From Robertmurraya korlensis NBRC 107688 (lineage in GTDB: Bacteria; Bacillota; Bacilli; Bacillales; Cytobacillaceae), in assembly GCF_001591645.1 (NCBI RefSeq), contig NZ_BCVH01000012.1:44749-108748 (forward strand): a stretch of DNA of 64,000 nucleotides, given 5' to 3'. Under the pieces are notes generated by a model. It had not been told where the DNA came from. It saw only the letters and a list, made by a program, of their open reading frames with translations, and made no database searches. Position numbers and translations under genes: made by a program. Positions 16,689 to 25,551 of the stretch are shown here, one piece after another. The first letter of the stretch is position 1. The number at the start of each line of letters is the position of its first letter.

Positions 16689-17555
16689 ATGGAATTGAGT
16701 ATTATTTTAGCATTACTAGCAGCATTATTCGCGGCACTAACTGCTATCTTGGCCAAAATCGGAATTGAAAATGTAAATTCAAACCTCGCCACAGCCGTCC
16801 GAACAGTGGTGGTACTTGTTATGGCATTTGTCATGGTATTGGTCACCAAGCAGACGGATGCTTTGTTTGAAGTATCTGGAGAAGCGCTGTTTTACCTCGT
16901 ACTTTCTGGGTTAACAACAGGATTATCGTGGCTTTGCTTTTTCAAAGCTATACAAATCGGGGATGTCTCAAAGGTCGTTCCGATTGATAAAGCAAGCGTT
17001 GTGTTAACGATTATTCTTTCGTTTATCGTTCTTCAGGAGCCAGCGACTACCCTTGTTGTAGCCGGGGGAGTGATCATTTCTGTTGGAACCTTTGTGTTAA
17101 TTGGCAGAAATAAAGAAAAGAAAAAAGTTCGAGTGGGTCAATCGTATATTTGGTTGGCGGTACTCTCTGCCATCTTTGCTTCGTTGACAAACATTTTAGC
17201 AAAGATCGGAATCGAAGACGTGGACTCAAATGTAGCGACCTTTATCCGAACCGTAGTGATTATCCTGTTTGCGTGGGGAATTGTCTTTTTTCAAAAGACA
17301 GGTAAGGAGTTAAAAACCATTTCGAAACGATCGTACATATTTTTGATTTTATCTGGTGCCGCTACAGGACTTTCATGGCTCTGCTACTTTGCAGCACTTG
17401 CCTTTGGGAAGGTGAGTGTGGTTACGCCGATTGATAAGTTCAGTGTGGTAATCACGATGGTACTAAGCTTTTTTATTTTAAAAGAAAAGCCTACGAAAAA
17501 TACGATTGCAGGGGCAGTTTTAATTACCATTGGAACAGCGTTGTTGATTATTTAG
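16689..17555 (+). CDS. EamA-family (DMT superfamily) transporter
   Basis: A 288-aa protein made of two internally repeated EamA domains. Each contains ALxAxLxxxLAKIGIExVxSN and GLSWLCxFxAL, showing the ancient duplication clearly. About ten membrane segments are visible. DMT transporters usually export amino acids or metabolites, and the substrate here is unknown. The ribosome site is weak (AAAAAGAG just before the ATG). It is a single gene whose terminator overlaps the stop codon. Confidence 0.85.
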   Translation: MELSIILALLAALFAALTAILAKIGIENVNSNLATAVRTVVVLVMAFVMVLVTKQTDALFEVSGEALFYLVLSGLTTGLSWLCFFKAIQIGDVSKVVPIDKASVVLTIILSFIVLQEPATTLVVAGGVIISVGTFVLIGRNKEKKKVRVGQSYIWLAVLSAIFASLTNILAKIGIEDVDSNVATFIRTVVIILFAWGIVFFQKTGKELKTISKRSYIFLILSGAATGLSWLCYFAALAFGKVSVVTPIDKFSVVITMVLSFFILKEKPTKNTIAGAVLITIGTALLII

Positions 17556-17587
17556 ACATTCATTTGAGGATGTCTATTTATTTTTTG
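17553..17587 (+). terminator. Terminator overlapping the EamA stop codon
   Basis: TAGACAT (17553-17559) pairs with ATGTCTA (17570-17576), followed by TTTATTTTTTG. Confidence 0.8.
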
Positions 17588-17606
17588 TAAATATAAAAAA
17601 AGTAGA

Positions 17607-17635
17607 TTGACTAAAGGAGTGGAAGGTGGTATTTT
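17607..17635 (+). promoter_or_regulatory. Candidate sigma-A promoter of the lasso-peptide operon
   Basis: TTGACT (17607-17612) and TATTTT (17630-17635) have 17-bp spacing. The SinR-like palindrome at 17652-17667 lies just downstream of the expected start, a position for repression. Confidence 0.5.
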
Positions 17636-17651
17636 TAGTTTAGTAATTTTA

Positions 17652-17667
17652 GTTCTTAATAAAGAAC
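17652..17667. promoter_or_regulatory. SinR-type palindrome upstream of the lasso operon
   Basis: GTTCTTAATAAAGAAC has the perfect GTTCT-N6-AGAAC form, and its right half read on the minus strand is GTTCTTT, an exact match to the SinR half-site GTTCTYT. The same architecture recurs at the eps promoter. Confidence 0.7.
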
Positions 17668-17780
17668 CAATCAGAACACATTAAAGAAAAAACTTGCAGG
17701 GAATTTTTTTGGATTATACGTTCTCTACTAAGAACGGTAAAATATATATAAACACAGAATGTTTGGAATCAGGAGGAAAT

Positions 17781-19718
17781 ATGAGCGCGATTGCTGGAAT
17801 CTTAAACCTTAACGGGGAACCCGTCTCAATTGAACAAAGCACTGGCATGATGAAAGCTCTAGAAAAATTTCCTGCCAACGACATACAAACCTGGCACAAA
17901 GATAACCTGTTCCTCGGCTGCCATGCTCAGTGGATCACGCCAGAATCCATTGGCGAACAGCTACCATTCTATGACTATGAAAGACGTCTAGCCATTACAG
18001 CTGATGCAATCATTGACAATCGAGAAGAGCTTTTTCAACTTTTGCAGATTGATAGAGAAGATCGTAAGAAAATCACTGATAGTCAGCTAATTTTACTTGC
18101 CTATCATAAGTGGGGAGAGGAATCGCCAAAGTTCTTAGTTGGGGATTTTGCCTATGTGATTTGGGATGAGAAAGAGAAGAAATTGTTTGGGGCTCGAGAT
18201 TTTTCGGGTGGGAGGACTCTATATTTTTATAGGGATGATGAAAAGTTTATTTTTTCAACAACCATTGAGCCATTGTTTTCTACTCCAAGGCTAGAGAAAA
18301 AAATTAATGAACTGTGGATTGCGGAATTTTTAGCAATTCCAGACATGAATGATACTGTGGACACTTATAATACAGCCTATAAAAACATTCAACAGCTTCC
18401 TCCCTCACATAGAATAAGTATAAATAATAGAAAAACAAAAATTGATAGATATATAAAGTTTAAAGAAGGTAATTACCTAAAACTTGGATCTGATAGTGAA
18501 TATATAGAAGCATTTCGTGATGTATTTAATTCTGCAGTAAATTCTAGGCTTCGCACACACCTAAAAGTAGGCGCACATTTAAGTGGTGGATTAGACTCTG
18601 GATCGGTAGTAAGTTTTGCCTCACGGATTCTCCGAAACAGGAATAAAAGTCTGCACACTTTCAGTTATGTGCCTCCAAGTGATTTTAAAGACTGGACTTC
18701 TAATGCTTATATTGCTGATGAGAGCCCATATATAAAGTCAACAGTGGACTATGTTGGAAATATAAAAGATCATTATCTGGATTTTGTTGGAGAAAGCCCT
18801 TTAGCAGAAATAGACAAAACCTTAGAAATAAATGAAATGCCCTTCAAATTTTTTGGAAATGCAATATGGATTAGAGGTATTTTTGAAGAAGCCCAAAAAA
18901 ATAAGATTGGAGTCTTGTTAAATGGGGGAAGAGGAAATCTTAGTATTTCTTGGGGGCAAACATTTAACTATTATGCTCATCTGTTAAGGACGATGAAATG
19001 GCGATGTTTAGTTCGTGAATTAAATATGTATAGCAGAAATATGCACAGTAGCAGGTTTAGGTTGTTACCGAAAATTGGGATGAATGCATTCCCAACTATT
19101 GGAAATTGGCTAAATAGAGAAAAGATCACGGAATTTCCATTGGTACTAAACCCGACTTTTGCCGAAGCTACAAAAATATATGAAAAAATTGAACACCACG
19201 GGATAGAAAGGGTTAGTAGACCGTATGGTGATGTAACTAAAAATAGAATAAATCATTTTAACGAAGTTTTTTCATGGAATGCTACAAATACGATCAGTAC
19301 GAAATTGTCGCTTTATAACTCCCTTTGGAAAAGAGATCCTACAAATGATAGCAGAGTTATAGATTTTTGTTTGTCTCTTCCAGAGGATCAATATGTACAA
19401 AATGGGTTTAGTAGAGCATTAATACGTAGGGCAACCTTGGGTTACCTGCCAGATGATGTTAGATTAAACCAGAGCATTCGAGGAATTCAGGCGGCTGACA
19501 GTATTCACCGTATGAAATCTGAGTGGGACTCATTTATTTCTGAACTAGAGCTTGCTATTTCTGATAATGTACTTAAGGAAATAACAAATTCTCCAGTATT
19601 GAAAAGTTCTCTCGAGGTTTTAAAGGAAGGTCTCAAACCAAGTTTAATATTTGATTTGAACTTTACTATTCTAATTAGAATTCTTATTGTTTATAGGTTT
19701 ATTAAAAAATATTCTTGA
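17781..19718 (+). CDS. Lasso peptide macrolactam synthetase (asparagine synthase-like, C protein)
   Basis: A 645-aa homologue of class B asparagine synthetase. It has an N-terminal glutaminase-like fold starting MSAIAGIL, in which the catalytic Cys2 is replaced by Ser, and a C-terminal ATP-pyrophosphatase domain with the PP-loop SGGLDSGSV near residue 268. Loss of the glutaminase Cys and the gene context are typical of lasso cyclases, which adenylate an Asp or Glu side chain and close a ring on the core N-terminus. The start at 17781 follows AGGAGG, and 29 upstream in-frame residues have no ribosome site. It is first in the cluster, 14 bases before the precursor gene, as in paeninodin-type clusters of Bacillales. 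Confidence 0.92.
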   Translation: MSAIAGILNLNGEPVSIEQSTGMMKALEKFPANDIQTWHKDNLFLGCHAQWITPESIGEQLPFYDYERRLAITADAIIDNREELFQLLQIDREDRKKITDSQLILLAYHKWGEESPKFLVGDFAYVIWDEKEKKLFGARDFSGGRTLYFYRDDEKFIFSTTIEPLFSTPRLEKKINELWIAEFLAIPDMNDTVDTYNTAYKNIQQLPPSHRISINNRKTKIDRYIKFKEGNYLKLGSDSEYIEAFRDVFNSAVNSRLRTHLKVGAHLSGGLDSGSVVSFASRILRNRNKSLHTFSYVPPSDFKDWTSNAYIADESPYIKSTVDYVGNIKDHYLDFVGESPLAEIDKTLEINEMPFKFFGNAIWIRGIFEEAQKNKIGVLLNGGRGNLSISWGQTFNYYAHLLRTMKWRCLVRELNMYSRNMHSSRFRLLPKIGMNAFPTIGNWLNREKITEFPLVLNPTFAEATKIYEKIEHHGIERVSRPYGDVTKNRINHFNEVFSWNATNTISTKLSLYNSLWKRDPTNDSRVIDFCLSLPEDQYVQNGFSRALIRRATLGYLPDDVRLNQSIRGIQAADSIHRMKSEWDSFISELELAISDNVLKEITNSPVLKSSLEVLKEGLKPSLIFDLNFTILIRILIVYRFIKKYS

Positions 19719-19732
19719 AAGGAGGTGATACT

Positions 19733-19876
19733 ATGAAAAAGGAATGGAAACAACCCACTCTAGAAACACTTGATGTTTCACAAACAATGGCTTCTGCAAA
19801 CTGGGGAAAATATGATGAAGGTTATAATGCTGCATTAGGTGAAGAGGGTCAAACTGGCGTTCACCATGGATCTTAA
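19733..19876 (+). CDS. Lasso peptide precursor (A protein), paeninodin-like leader
   Basis: A 47-aa peptide translated from the ATG that follows AAAGGAGGTG. The leader (1-19) has the paeninodin-type pattern PTLETLDVSQTM, with Thr at the penultimate leader position. Cleavage after Met19 would give a 28-residue core starting ASANWGKYD, so Ala1 could close a nine-residue ring on Asp9. The tail carries Tyr12, two His at 25-26 and a C-terminal Ser28. A terminal Ser is the phosphorylation site in paeninodin, and a kinase gene follows directly. Ring and cleavage positions are inferred by analogy. The core sequence is not one I recognise. Confidence 0.9.
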   Translation: MKKEWKQPTLETLDVSQTMASANWGKYDEGYNAALGEEGQTGVHHGS

Positions 19877-19899
19877 TACTTAATGTTTTAGGAATGAAT

Positions 19900-19933
19900 G
19901 CCCTTATACAGATAATTATGTATAAGGGCTTTA
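19900..19933 (+). terminator. Hairpin after the lasso precursor gene (attenuator or stabiliser)
   Basis: GCCCTTATACA (19900-19910) and TGTATAAGGGC (19919-19929) form an 11-bp stem followed by TTTAT. The weak T run suggests partial termination, giving more precursor than enzyme transcript. Confidence 0.75.
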
Positions 19934-19970
19934 TCAAATTTAAGATTGATTATATTTGGAGTGAACAATA

Positions 19971-20909
19971 TTGTTAACTACTACAAATGAACTAATAGCT
20001 TATGAAGCGTTTGGGTTTAAAATCCATTCAAATATAGTGTTTTCAGAACTAAAAGAGCGGGCAATTTTAATTAATAAGGAACAACCAGATGTTATCATTT
20101 ATAAAAAAGAAGTGGTAGAAACTAGCTCAAATCAAATGAAGTATTGGGAAGTTGATAAGAATAAGGTGATGTTTGAAGTTGAGAATATCGCAAAATTCAC
20201 TATTGAAAGTGGAAAAAAGATTACTATAACTCCATTGGAAGACTACAATGAACAAATTGCAAAGATATATGTACTAGGCTCCTGTTTTGGTGCGTTACTT
20301 TATCAACGTAAAATATTCCCTCTGCATGGCAGTGCTATTGCGGTTGATGGGAAAGCCTATCTGTTTATTGGAGAACAAGGAGCAGGAAAATCAACAATTG
20401 CAGCAGCATTCTTGAATGATGGCTATAAACTTATCTCAGATGATGTTATTCCAATTTCAATTGGAAAAGACAATGTCCCAATGGTAACTCCTGCTTATCC
20501 ACAACAGAAGTTATGGGAAGACGCACTGGATAAAATCGGAAGGGGTCATATGAATTATTGTTCTATATATGGAAGGGAAAGGAAGTATTGTGTTCCAGTT
20601 ATAGACAGTTACTGTGCAACTCCTTTACCGATAGGAGGGATTTTTGAATTACAAAAGGTTCAAGGTAATGAATTAGAAATCCAATCCTTTAAGGGCTTAC
20701 ACAGTCTAAATGTACTTACAATGCATACCTATAGAAATCATTTATTGTATAGGATGGAGTTAATAGAATGGCATTTTAATATGATCTCTCAATTAACAAA
20801 CTATGTTGAAATTTTACAGATTAAACGCCCCGAACAAAAGTATACAGCAGATTTAATTAAATCTAAAGTTCTATCCAAAATCTACAATAATAAGGAGTTT
20901 TCTAATTGA
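19971..20909 (+). CDS. HPr kinase-like lasso peptide tailoring kinase
   Basis: A 312-aa protein of the HprK-related family found in lasso clusters. It has a Walker A loop GEQGAGKST (about 132-140), an upstream FPLHGSAI stretch and the acidic pair in LISDDVIPI that corresponds to HprK catalytic residues. Characterised members phosphorylate the C-terminal Ser of the lasso core, and the precursor here ends in Ser. The TTG start has GGAG nine bases upstream. The end overlaps the start of the next gene by four bases. Confidence 0.85.
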   Translation: MLTTTNELIAYEAFGFKIHSNIVFSELKERAILINKEQPDVIIYKKEVVETSSNQMKYWEVDKNKVMFEVENIAKFTIESGKKITITPLEDYNEQIAKIYVLGSCFGALLYQRKIFPLHGSAIAVDGKAYLFIGEQGAGKSTIAAAFLNDGYKLISDDVIPISIGKDNVPMVTPAYPQQKLWEDALDKIGRGHMNYCSIYGRERKYCVPVIDSYCATPLPIGGIFELQKVQGNELEIQSFKGLHSLNVLTMHTYRNHLLYRMELIEWHFNMISQLTNYVEILQIKRPEQKYTADLIKSKVLSKIYNNKEFSN

Positions 20910-21193
20910 GTAAAAAGATAAGTTCTGATGACGTCCTAAAACAAAGTGGGGGAACTGTTGTAAGTCTTATGGGATCAGAAACAGTTATGCTATGTATTGA
21001 AAATGGTAAATATTATAACTTGGGAGAAATAGGTGGGGTGCTATGGAATTACTTAGAGCAACCTATAACAATCAGTTCTCTATGTAAAAAATTAGGGGAT
21101 GAATATGAAGTAGAACATTCACAATGTGAAGAACAAGTACTATCTTTTTTGAATGATCTTTATAAAGAAGGATTAGTAGAAAGGAGCAAATAA
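20906..21193 (+). CDS. PqqD-like RiPP recognition element (lasso B1)
   Basis: A 95-aa winged-helix PqqD-fold protein with the family signatures CIENGKYYNLGEIGGVLW and a terminal LNDLYKEGLVE. It binds the leader peptide and delivers it to the B2 protease and the cyclase. The TTG start lies eight bases after AAGGAG and overlaps the kinase stop, so translation is coupled. Confidence 0.9.
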   Translation: MSKKISSDDVLKQSGGTVVSLMGSETVMLCIENGKYYNLGEIGGVLWNYLEQPITISSLCKKLGDEYEVEHSQCEEQVLSFLNDLYKEGLVERSK

Positions 21194-21202
21194 TGTATAA
21201 CA

Positions 21203-21673
21203 ATGAAGCTTATGAATATAATTAAACTATTTCTTGTAATGGATAATAGGAATAAACGGTTATTTTTTGAAGCGTTTATATATTTAGGGTGGGCGAGATA
21301 CTTGAAATTTCTACCTTTTAATCAAGTGCTTTCTCGACTTGGCCTTGTGATAGGAGAAACATCTGTTAATAGAAAGAATCAAAAAAAAGATCTAATTTTA
21401 ATTTCTAATGCAATTAATATAGTGAGTAAATACACTTTCTGGGAAAGTCAATGTTTAGTTAAAGCATTGGCAGGAATGAAAATGCTAGAGTTACGTGGAA
21501 TAGAAAGTACTATCTACTTAGGTACGGCAAAAGATAACAATGATAGATTAATAGCACATGCATGGTTAAGAAGCGGAGATATATATATAAGTGGCCAAGA
21601 ATCAATGGAGAAATTTACAGTTGTAGGGAAATTTGCGAAGAAAATAATAAAACATGAGGGTGCCCAAGTGTGA
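21203..21673 (+). CDS. Lasso leader peptidase, transglutaminase-like (B2)
   Basis: A 156-aa cysteine protease of the lasso B2 family. The catalytic Cys is in ESQCLVKALAG, His in AHAWLRSG and Asp in GDIYISG, in the expected order. It cuts the leader off the precursor with help of B1. The nearest good ribosome site (AAGGAG at 21181) is 16 bases from this ATG and better placed for an out-of-frame ATG at 21193, so translation is probably reinitiated from the B1 gene. The end overlaps the next gene by four bases. Confidence 0.9.
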   Translation: MKLMNIIKLFLVMDNRNKRLFFEAFIYLGWARYLKFLPFNQVLSRLGLVIGETSVNRKNQKKDLILISNAINIVSKYTFWESQCLVKALAGMKMLELRGIESTIYLGTAKDNNDRLIAHAWLRSGDIYISGQESMEKFTVVGKFAKKIIKHEGAQV

Positions 21674-22833
21674 ATAAATATAATCTTGATCTGCGAAATA
21701 TTCCGAAAGAGCTTTTACTCATTATTGACATTATTAACGATAAGGAAATAGGAGATAAAAACCTTCTTGAAGATATTGATTGGGAAGCTTTTACTGACCT
21801 AATCTTACACCATAGATTATATCCCTACATTTATCCAATCCTATCAAATTATGTTGGAGATAAAATACCTAGAGTAGTTCTAGATAAATTAAAAATCTAT
21901 CATAATTTTAATACTTTTAATATGATGTATCTTTCTGGTGAGATGGAAAAGTTAGCTAAAATCTTTAAGTCAAATGACATTCGAGCTATCTTTTTAAAAG
22001 GTCCATTTTTAGGGAGTTTTATTTATGGAGATATTAATCTTAGAACCTCAAGTGACATAGACGTACTAATACCTTTGAAAGATTTGGAAAAGGTTGAGGC
22101 ATTTTTAGTAAAGCTTGGGTTTCAAAAGGATGACTATATCAAAACTATTTTAAATGATTGGAAATGGAGACATCATCATATAACATATTCGGATCCTACA
22201 AATAAGGTAAAAATAGAACTACACTGGAGGTTAAATCCAGGTCCGTCAATTGAAGCAACTTTTGAGGAGTTATGGGAAAGAAGGCAAACATGTGCTTTAT
22301 CTAAAAATTACGCATATCAACTTAGTATAGAGGATATGTTTATTTTTCTAGTTACTCATGGAGCAAGGCACGGATGGTCAAGACTTAGATGGTTGCTTGA
22401 TATTCATTACTTGGCATCCAAACAGATTAATTGGAGAGATACAAATGAGTTATTGAGAAAGTATAATAATAGCCATTTATGTGGGCAGGCATTAATATTA
22501 TCCAGTAATATATTTAGGACTAAATTAACACAAGAACAAAAGAAACTTCTATGTAAAAGCAATACCTCGATGAAACTAGCACAAGGGGCAGTCTTTTATA
22601 TTGAGAGAATGGTAAATTTGCATAATCACCCACTGCCTGAAGAAATAGCTCAATATCATAAAAAACACCTATTCTCATTGATGTCTACAAAACAAAAATT
22701 TATGACTGTATTAAGTTATCTTCATCCTTATCCATTGGATGCTGAATTATTTCCATTACCAAAACATTTACATATTCTGTATTTTCCGCTTAGACCATTA
22801 TTATGGTTCTTAAGAAAAAAAGTGTTTCAATAA
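21670..22833 (+). CDS. Nucleotidyltransferase-family protein of the lasso cluster
   Basis: A 387-aa protein of the uncharacterised nucleotidyltransferase family often found in Bacillales lasso clusters. The polymerase-beta-like motif is LRTSSDIDVLIP, with a second acidic site in VKIELHWRLNPG. The GTG start overlaps the B2 stop. By memory of work on a related Bacillus lasso peptide (pseudomycoidin), such a protein adds sugar to the phosphate placed by the kinase. That link is not provable here. A paralogue occurs in the second RiPP-like operon at 59509. Confidence 0.8.
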   Translation: MNKYNLDLRNIPKELLLIIDIINDKEIGDKNLLEDIDWEAFTDLILHHRLYPYIYPILSNYVGDKIPRVVLDKLKIYHNFNTFNMMYLSGEMEKLAKIFKSNDIRAIFLKGPFLGSFIYGDINLRTSSDIDVLIPLKDLEKVEAFLVKLGFQKDDYIKTILNDWKWRHHHITYSDPTNKVKIELHWRLNPGPSIEATFEELWERRQTCALSKNYAYQLSIEDMFIFLVTHGARHGWSRLRWLLDIHYLASKQINWRDTNELLRKYNNSHLCGQALILSSNIFRTKLTQEQKKLLCKSNTSMKLAQGAVFYIERMVNLHNHPLPEEIAQYHKKHLFSLMSTKQKFMTVLSYLHPYPLDAELFPLPKHLHILYFPLRPLLWFLRKKVFQ

Positions 22834-22846
22834 AAGGAGCTTGAAG

Positions 22847-24646
22847 ATGAAAAAGATACTATACTTCACTAAAAAGATTCATCTTTTTGCGGGTAAGAAA
22901 TTATATTTTAACTTATTTGGGATGATATTTATTAGCTTATTTGAGGGTGTTGGGATATTTTTGTTAATTCCTTTGATAAGTGTCTCAGGTCTACTTAACT
23001 TAAATTTAAAAGAAGATTCATCACTTAATTTATTTAACAACTTTTTTAATGGGTTACCTAATAATTTAGGATTACCAGTGGTTTTGGTTATATATACCTT
23101 ATTACTAATTTTACATTCGGCCTTTCAACGAAATCAAACACGTTTAAATGGAGAAATACAACAAGGTTTTATTCGCCATTTGAGAGAAGAAACCTATAGG
23201 GGAGTACTTATTGCGAAGTGGGAATTATTCCTTAGATTAAGAAAGTCAGATATTATAAACTCGTTAACTACAGAGTTAAACCGTGTAGGCGCTGGAATAC
23301 AAATGTTTTTACAGTTTATTACTTCACTTGCGTTTACCATGATACAAATTGGGATTGCTTTATTCTTGTCAGTAAAACTCACTGTAACAGTACTAATATT
23401 TGGAGTGATTTTACTCGTATTTTCTAAAAAGTTTCTCCAGAAAAATAACAAAATTGGAAATCAAACTGTAGAGCTTTCTAAAGCTTACTTAGCAAATGTT
23501 AGTGATCAACTTAACGGAATAAAAGACATTAAAAGTAATACATTAGAGCTTAGTCATATAAACAGGGTAAGCTCACTAAGTAAGGATATAGAAAATAATA
23601 CTTTAGAAGCGATCAGGTTAAGAACAAATACACAGTTTATTTTTAAGGCATTTTCAGCTATTTTGATTGCAATTTTTGCATATGTTTCAATTGTTATGTT
23701 CCAAGCAGATTCGGCTAATTTAATGATCATACTATTAATTTTTAGTCGACTATGGCCAAGAGTAACCTCAATTCAGTTTAGTTTAGAACAACTAAACGCA
23801 CTTTTGCCTTCTTTTGAAAATATAATTAAATTGCAAAAGGAAAGTGCAAGTGTAGCTGAATTAGGAGAGTATTTATATTCTGAACAGAAGAGAATTAGCA
23901 TTCGAAGAGAAATAAAATGTATAAATGTTTCATTTAGATACGATACGAGTATGCCAGTTTTTGCATTAAGAAATATCAATCTCAGTATTAAGGCGAATAA
24001 AACCACAGCGATAGTTGGTCCATCAGGAGCAGGAAAGAGTACATTGGTAGATATAATAATGGGGCTTAATCAGCCAGAAGTTGGTTTGGTAAGTATTGAT
24101 GGCTCAAAGTTAACAAGACACTTGCTGTTTTCGTTAAGAAAATCGGTCGGTTATGTTCCGCAAGATCCTTACTTATTTAATGGGACAATTAGAGAAAACT
24201 TAATCATGTTGGAATCTTCTGCGAACGAAGAAGAACTATGGGAAGCTTTAGAGTTTTCATCTGCAGCAGATTTTGTAAGAGAATTGCCAAAAGGGCTTGA
24301 TACTTTAGTTGGGGATCGGGGACTTAGACTTTCAGGAGGAGAAAGGCAAAGAATAGTGTTAGCCCGTGCGATTTTAAGAAAACCTACTATTCTCGTTTTA
24401 GATGAAGCTACAAGTTCTTTAGACTCCGAGAACGAATGGAAAATTCAAAAATCCCTTGAAAAACTCAGAGGTCAAATGACAATTATAATAATAGCTCACC
24501 GACTTTCAACAATAAAAAACGCTGATCAGGTGATTGTATTAGATCAAGGTGAAATAATTCAATTTGGAGAGTACAATCAATTAGCTGCGGATCGAAAAGG
24601 TATGTTTAATCATTTACTTGGAAAACAACTTGAAGCGACCCTTTAA
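22847..24646 (+). CDS. ABC exporter, fused permease-ATPase (lasso D protein)
   Basis: A 599-aa half-transporter with about six membrane segments in the first 320 residues and a C-terminal nucleotide-binding domain: Walker A GPSGAGKST near 390, signature LSGGERQR near 495, Walker B ILVLDEATSSLD and switch His in IIAHRLST. No peptidase domain is fused to the N-terminus, which fits a cluster with its own B2 protease. It exports the mature peptide and probably gives immunity. The ATG at 22847 has GGAG seven bases upstream. It is the last gene of the cluster. Confidence 0.9.
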   Translation: MKKILYFTKKIHLFAGKKLYFNLFGMIFISLFEGVGIFLLIPLISVSGLLNLNLKEDSSLNLFNNFFNGLPNNLGLPVVLVIYTLLLILHSAFQRNQTRLNGEIQQGFIRHLREETYRGVLIAKWELFLRLRKSDIINSLTTELNRVGAGIQMFLQFITSLAFTMIQIGIALFLSVKLTVTVLIFGVILLVFSKKFLQKNNKIGNQTVELSKAYLANVSDQLNGIKDIKSNTLELSHINRVSSLSKDIENNTLEAIRLRTNTQFIFKAFSAILIAIFAYVSIVMFQADSANLMIILLIFSRLWPRVTSIQFSLEQLNALLPSFENIIKLQKESASVAELGEYLYSEQKRISIRREIKCINVSFRYDTSMPVFALRNINLSIKANKTTAIVGPSGAGKSTLVDIIMGLNQPEVGLVSIDGSKLTRHLLFSLRKSVGYVPQDPYLFNGTIRENLIMLESSANEEELWEALEFSSAADFVRELPKGLDTLVGDRGLRLSGGERQRIVLARAILRKPTILVLDEATSSLDSENEWKIQKSLEKLRGQMTIIIIAHRLSTIKNADQVIVLDQGEIIQFGEYNQLAADRKGMFNHLLGKQLEATL

Positions 24647-24685
24647 TATTTACCAATTCTTAATTAATTTTAAATTAGAATTTTG

Positions 24686-24714
24686 TTGACTTGTTCTCTT
24701 TAAAGAACTAATAT
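24686..24714 (+). promoter_or_regulatory. Sigma-A promoter of the eps operon
   Basis: TTGACT (24686-24691) and TAATAT (24709-24714) are 17 bp apart. The spacer consists of one base plus the complete SinR-type palindrome, so repressor and RNA polymerase binding would exclude each other. Confidence 0.8.
24693..24708. promoter_or_regulatory. SinR-type operator inside the eps promoter spacer
   Basis: GTTCTCTTTAAAGAAC contains GTTCTCT on the plus strand and GTTCTTT on the minus strand, both exact matches to the SinR consensus GTTCTYT, arranged as an inverted repeat. Confidence 0.82.
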
Positions 24715-24784
24715 ATTTATTATAAAGAATATTAGTTCGAAAAAAGAAGATTCCACAAAGGAAATCTATTTTTTTGTAGCGATT

Positions 24785-24819
24785 GTTCTTTATTTAGAAC
24801 TATACAATACAAAGAGAAC
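24785..24819. promoter_or_regulatory. Second SinR-type operator in the eps leader
   Basis: GTTCTTTATTTAGAAC (24785-24800) repeats the GTTCT-N6-AGAAC palindrome. A further exact half-site (GTTCTCT on the minus strand) lies at 24813-24819, next to the ribosome site of the first eps gene. Confidence 0.72.
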
Positions 24820-24831
24820 AAGGTGGTATGT

Positions 24832-25551
24832 ATGGGGCGATTACAAACAGATCGACGCATGGCTAAGGAAATAAATCTAAAAGAAATACTTGGAGTTTTA
24901 AAGAAACGTGCTTGGATAGGAATAACCATCACGATACTAGCAGCCCTGTTTGGTTATTTTTACAGTTCGATCAATCAAACAACGCTGTTATATAGTTCAT
25001 CTACTAATATCATTATAAATGCGGATGGAGGGCAACGAAAGACACTTGAAGTAATCATTAAGGACAAAACCGTATTAGAGAAGGTAATTACTCAACTTGG
25101 TATTGAAAGAACACCAGAATCTTTAGCACAAAGTATACAAGTTGGAAGTATAGATGAGACGCAAGTGGTAAAAATTAGTGTCATTGATGTAAACCCTGAA
25201 CTAGCTGCAGAAATTGCCAATACTACTGCAAATGTCTTTATTCAAGAGATTCCTAATATTATGGATTTTGAAGATGTTAGAGTATTATCGGATGCTCAGA
25301 TAAATCCAATTCCTATTAATGAAAGTAATGAAAACAAGATATTGGGGGCCGCCATTATCGGAGGCATCGTCATAGGGATAGGCTTAATATTTTTAGTGGA
25401 CTCGCTTGATGAATCCATTCGCTCAGAGCAGGAAGTGGAAGAACTTCTAGAAGTCCCTATTTTGGGAAGTGTGTCCATCATGTCCAAAAAGAATATTAAC
25501 AAAACCAAAAAGATAAATGTGAATAATCGAGGTGATTCTATTGGTATTTAG
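24832..25551 (+). CDS. epsA: Polysaccharide chain-length regulator / tyrosine kinase modulator (EpsA-like)
   Basis: A 239-aa Wzz/CapA-family membrane protein. One transmembrane segment is near residue 30 (GITITILAALFGYFYSS) and a second near 175-190 (ILGAAIIGGIVIGIGLIF), with an extracytoplasmic loop between them and a cytoplasmic tail that activates the partner kinase. AAGGTGG is five bases before the ATG at 24832. It is the first gene of the exopolysaccharide operon, and the EpsB-like kinase starts within its last codons. Confidence 0.88.
   Translation: MGRLQTDRRMAKEINLKEILGVLKKRAWIGITITILAALFGYFYSSINQTTLLYSSSTNIIINADGGQRKTLEVIIKDKTVLEKVITQLGIERTPESLAQSIQVGSIDETQVVKISVIDVNPELAAEIANTTANVFIQEIPNIMDFEDVRVLSDAQINPIPINESNENKILGAAIIGGIVIGIGLIFLVDSLDESIRSEQEVEELLEVPILGSVSIMSKKNINKTKKINVNNRGDSIGI

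Noticed and set aside
17781..19718. Ordinary asparagine synthetase B
   Set aside because: The catalytic Cys2 is replaced by Ser and the gene is embedded with a lasso precursor, B1, B2, kinase and exporter.
21193..21225. Small ORF with a better-placed ribosome site than the B2 gene
   Set aside because: It codes for about ten residues and stops. It may serve translation reinitiation but is not a supported gene.
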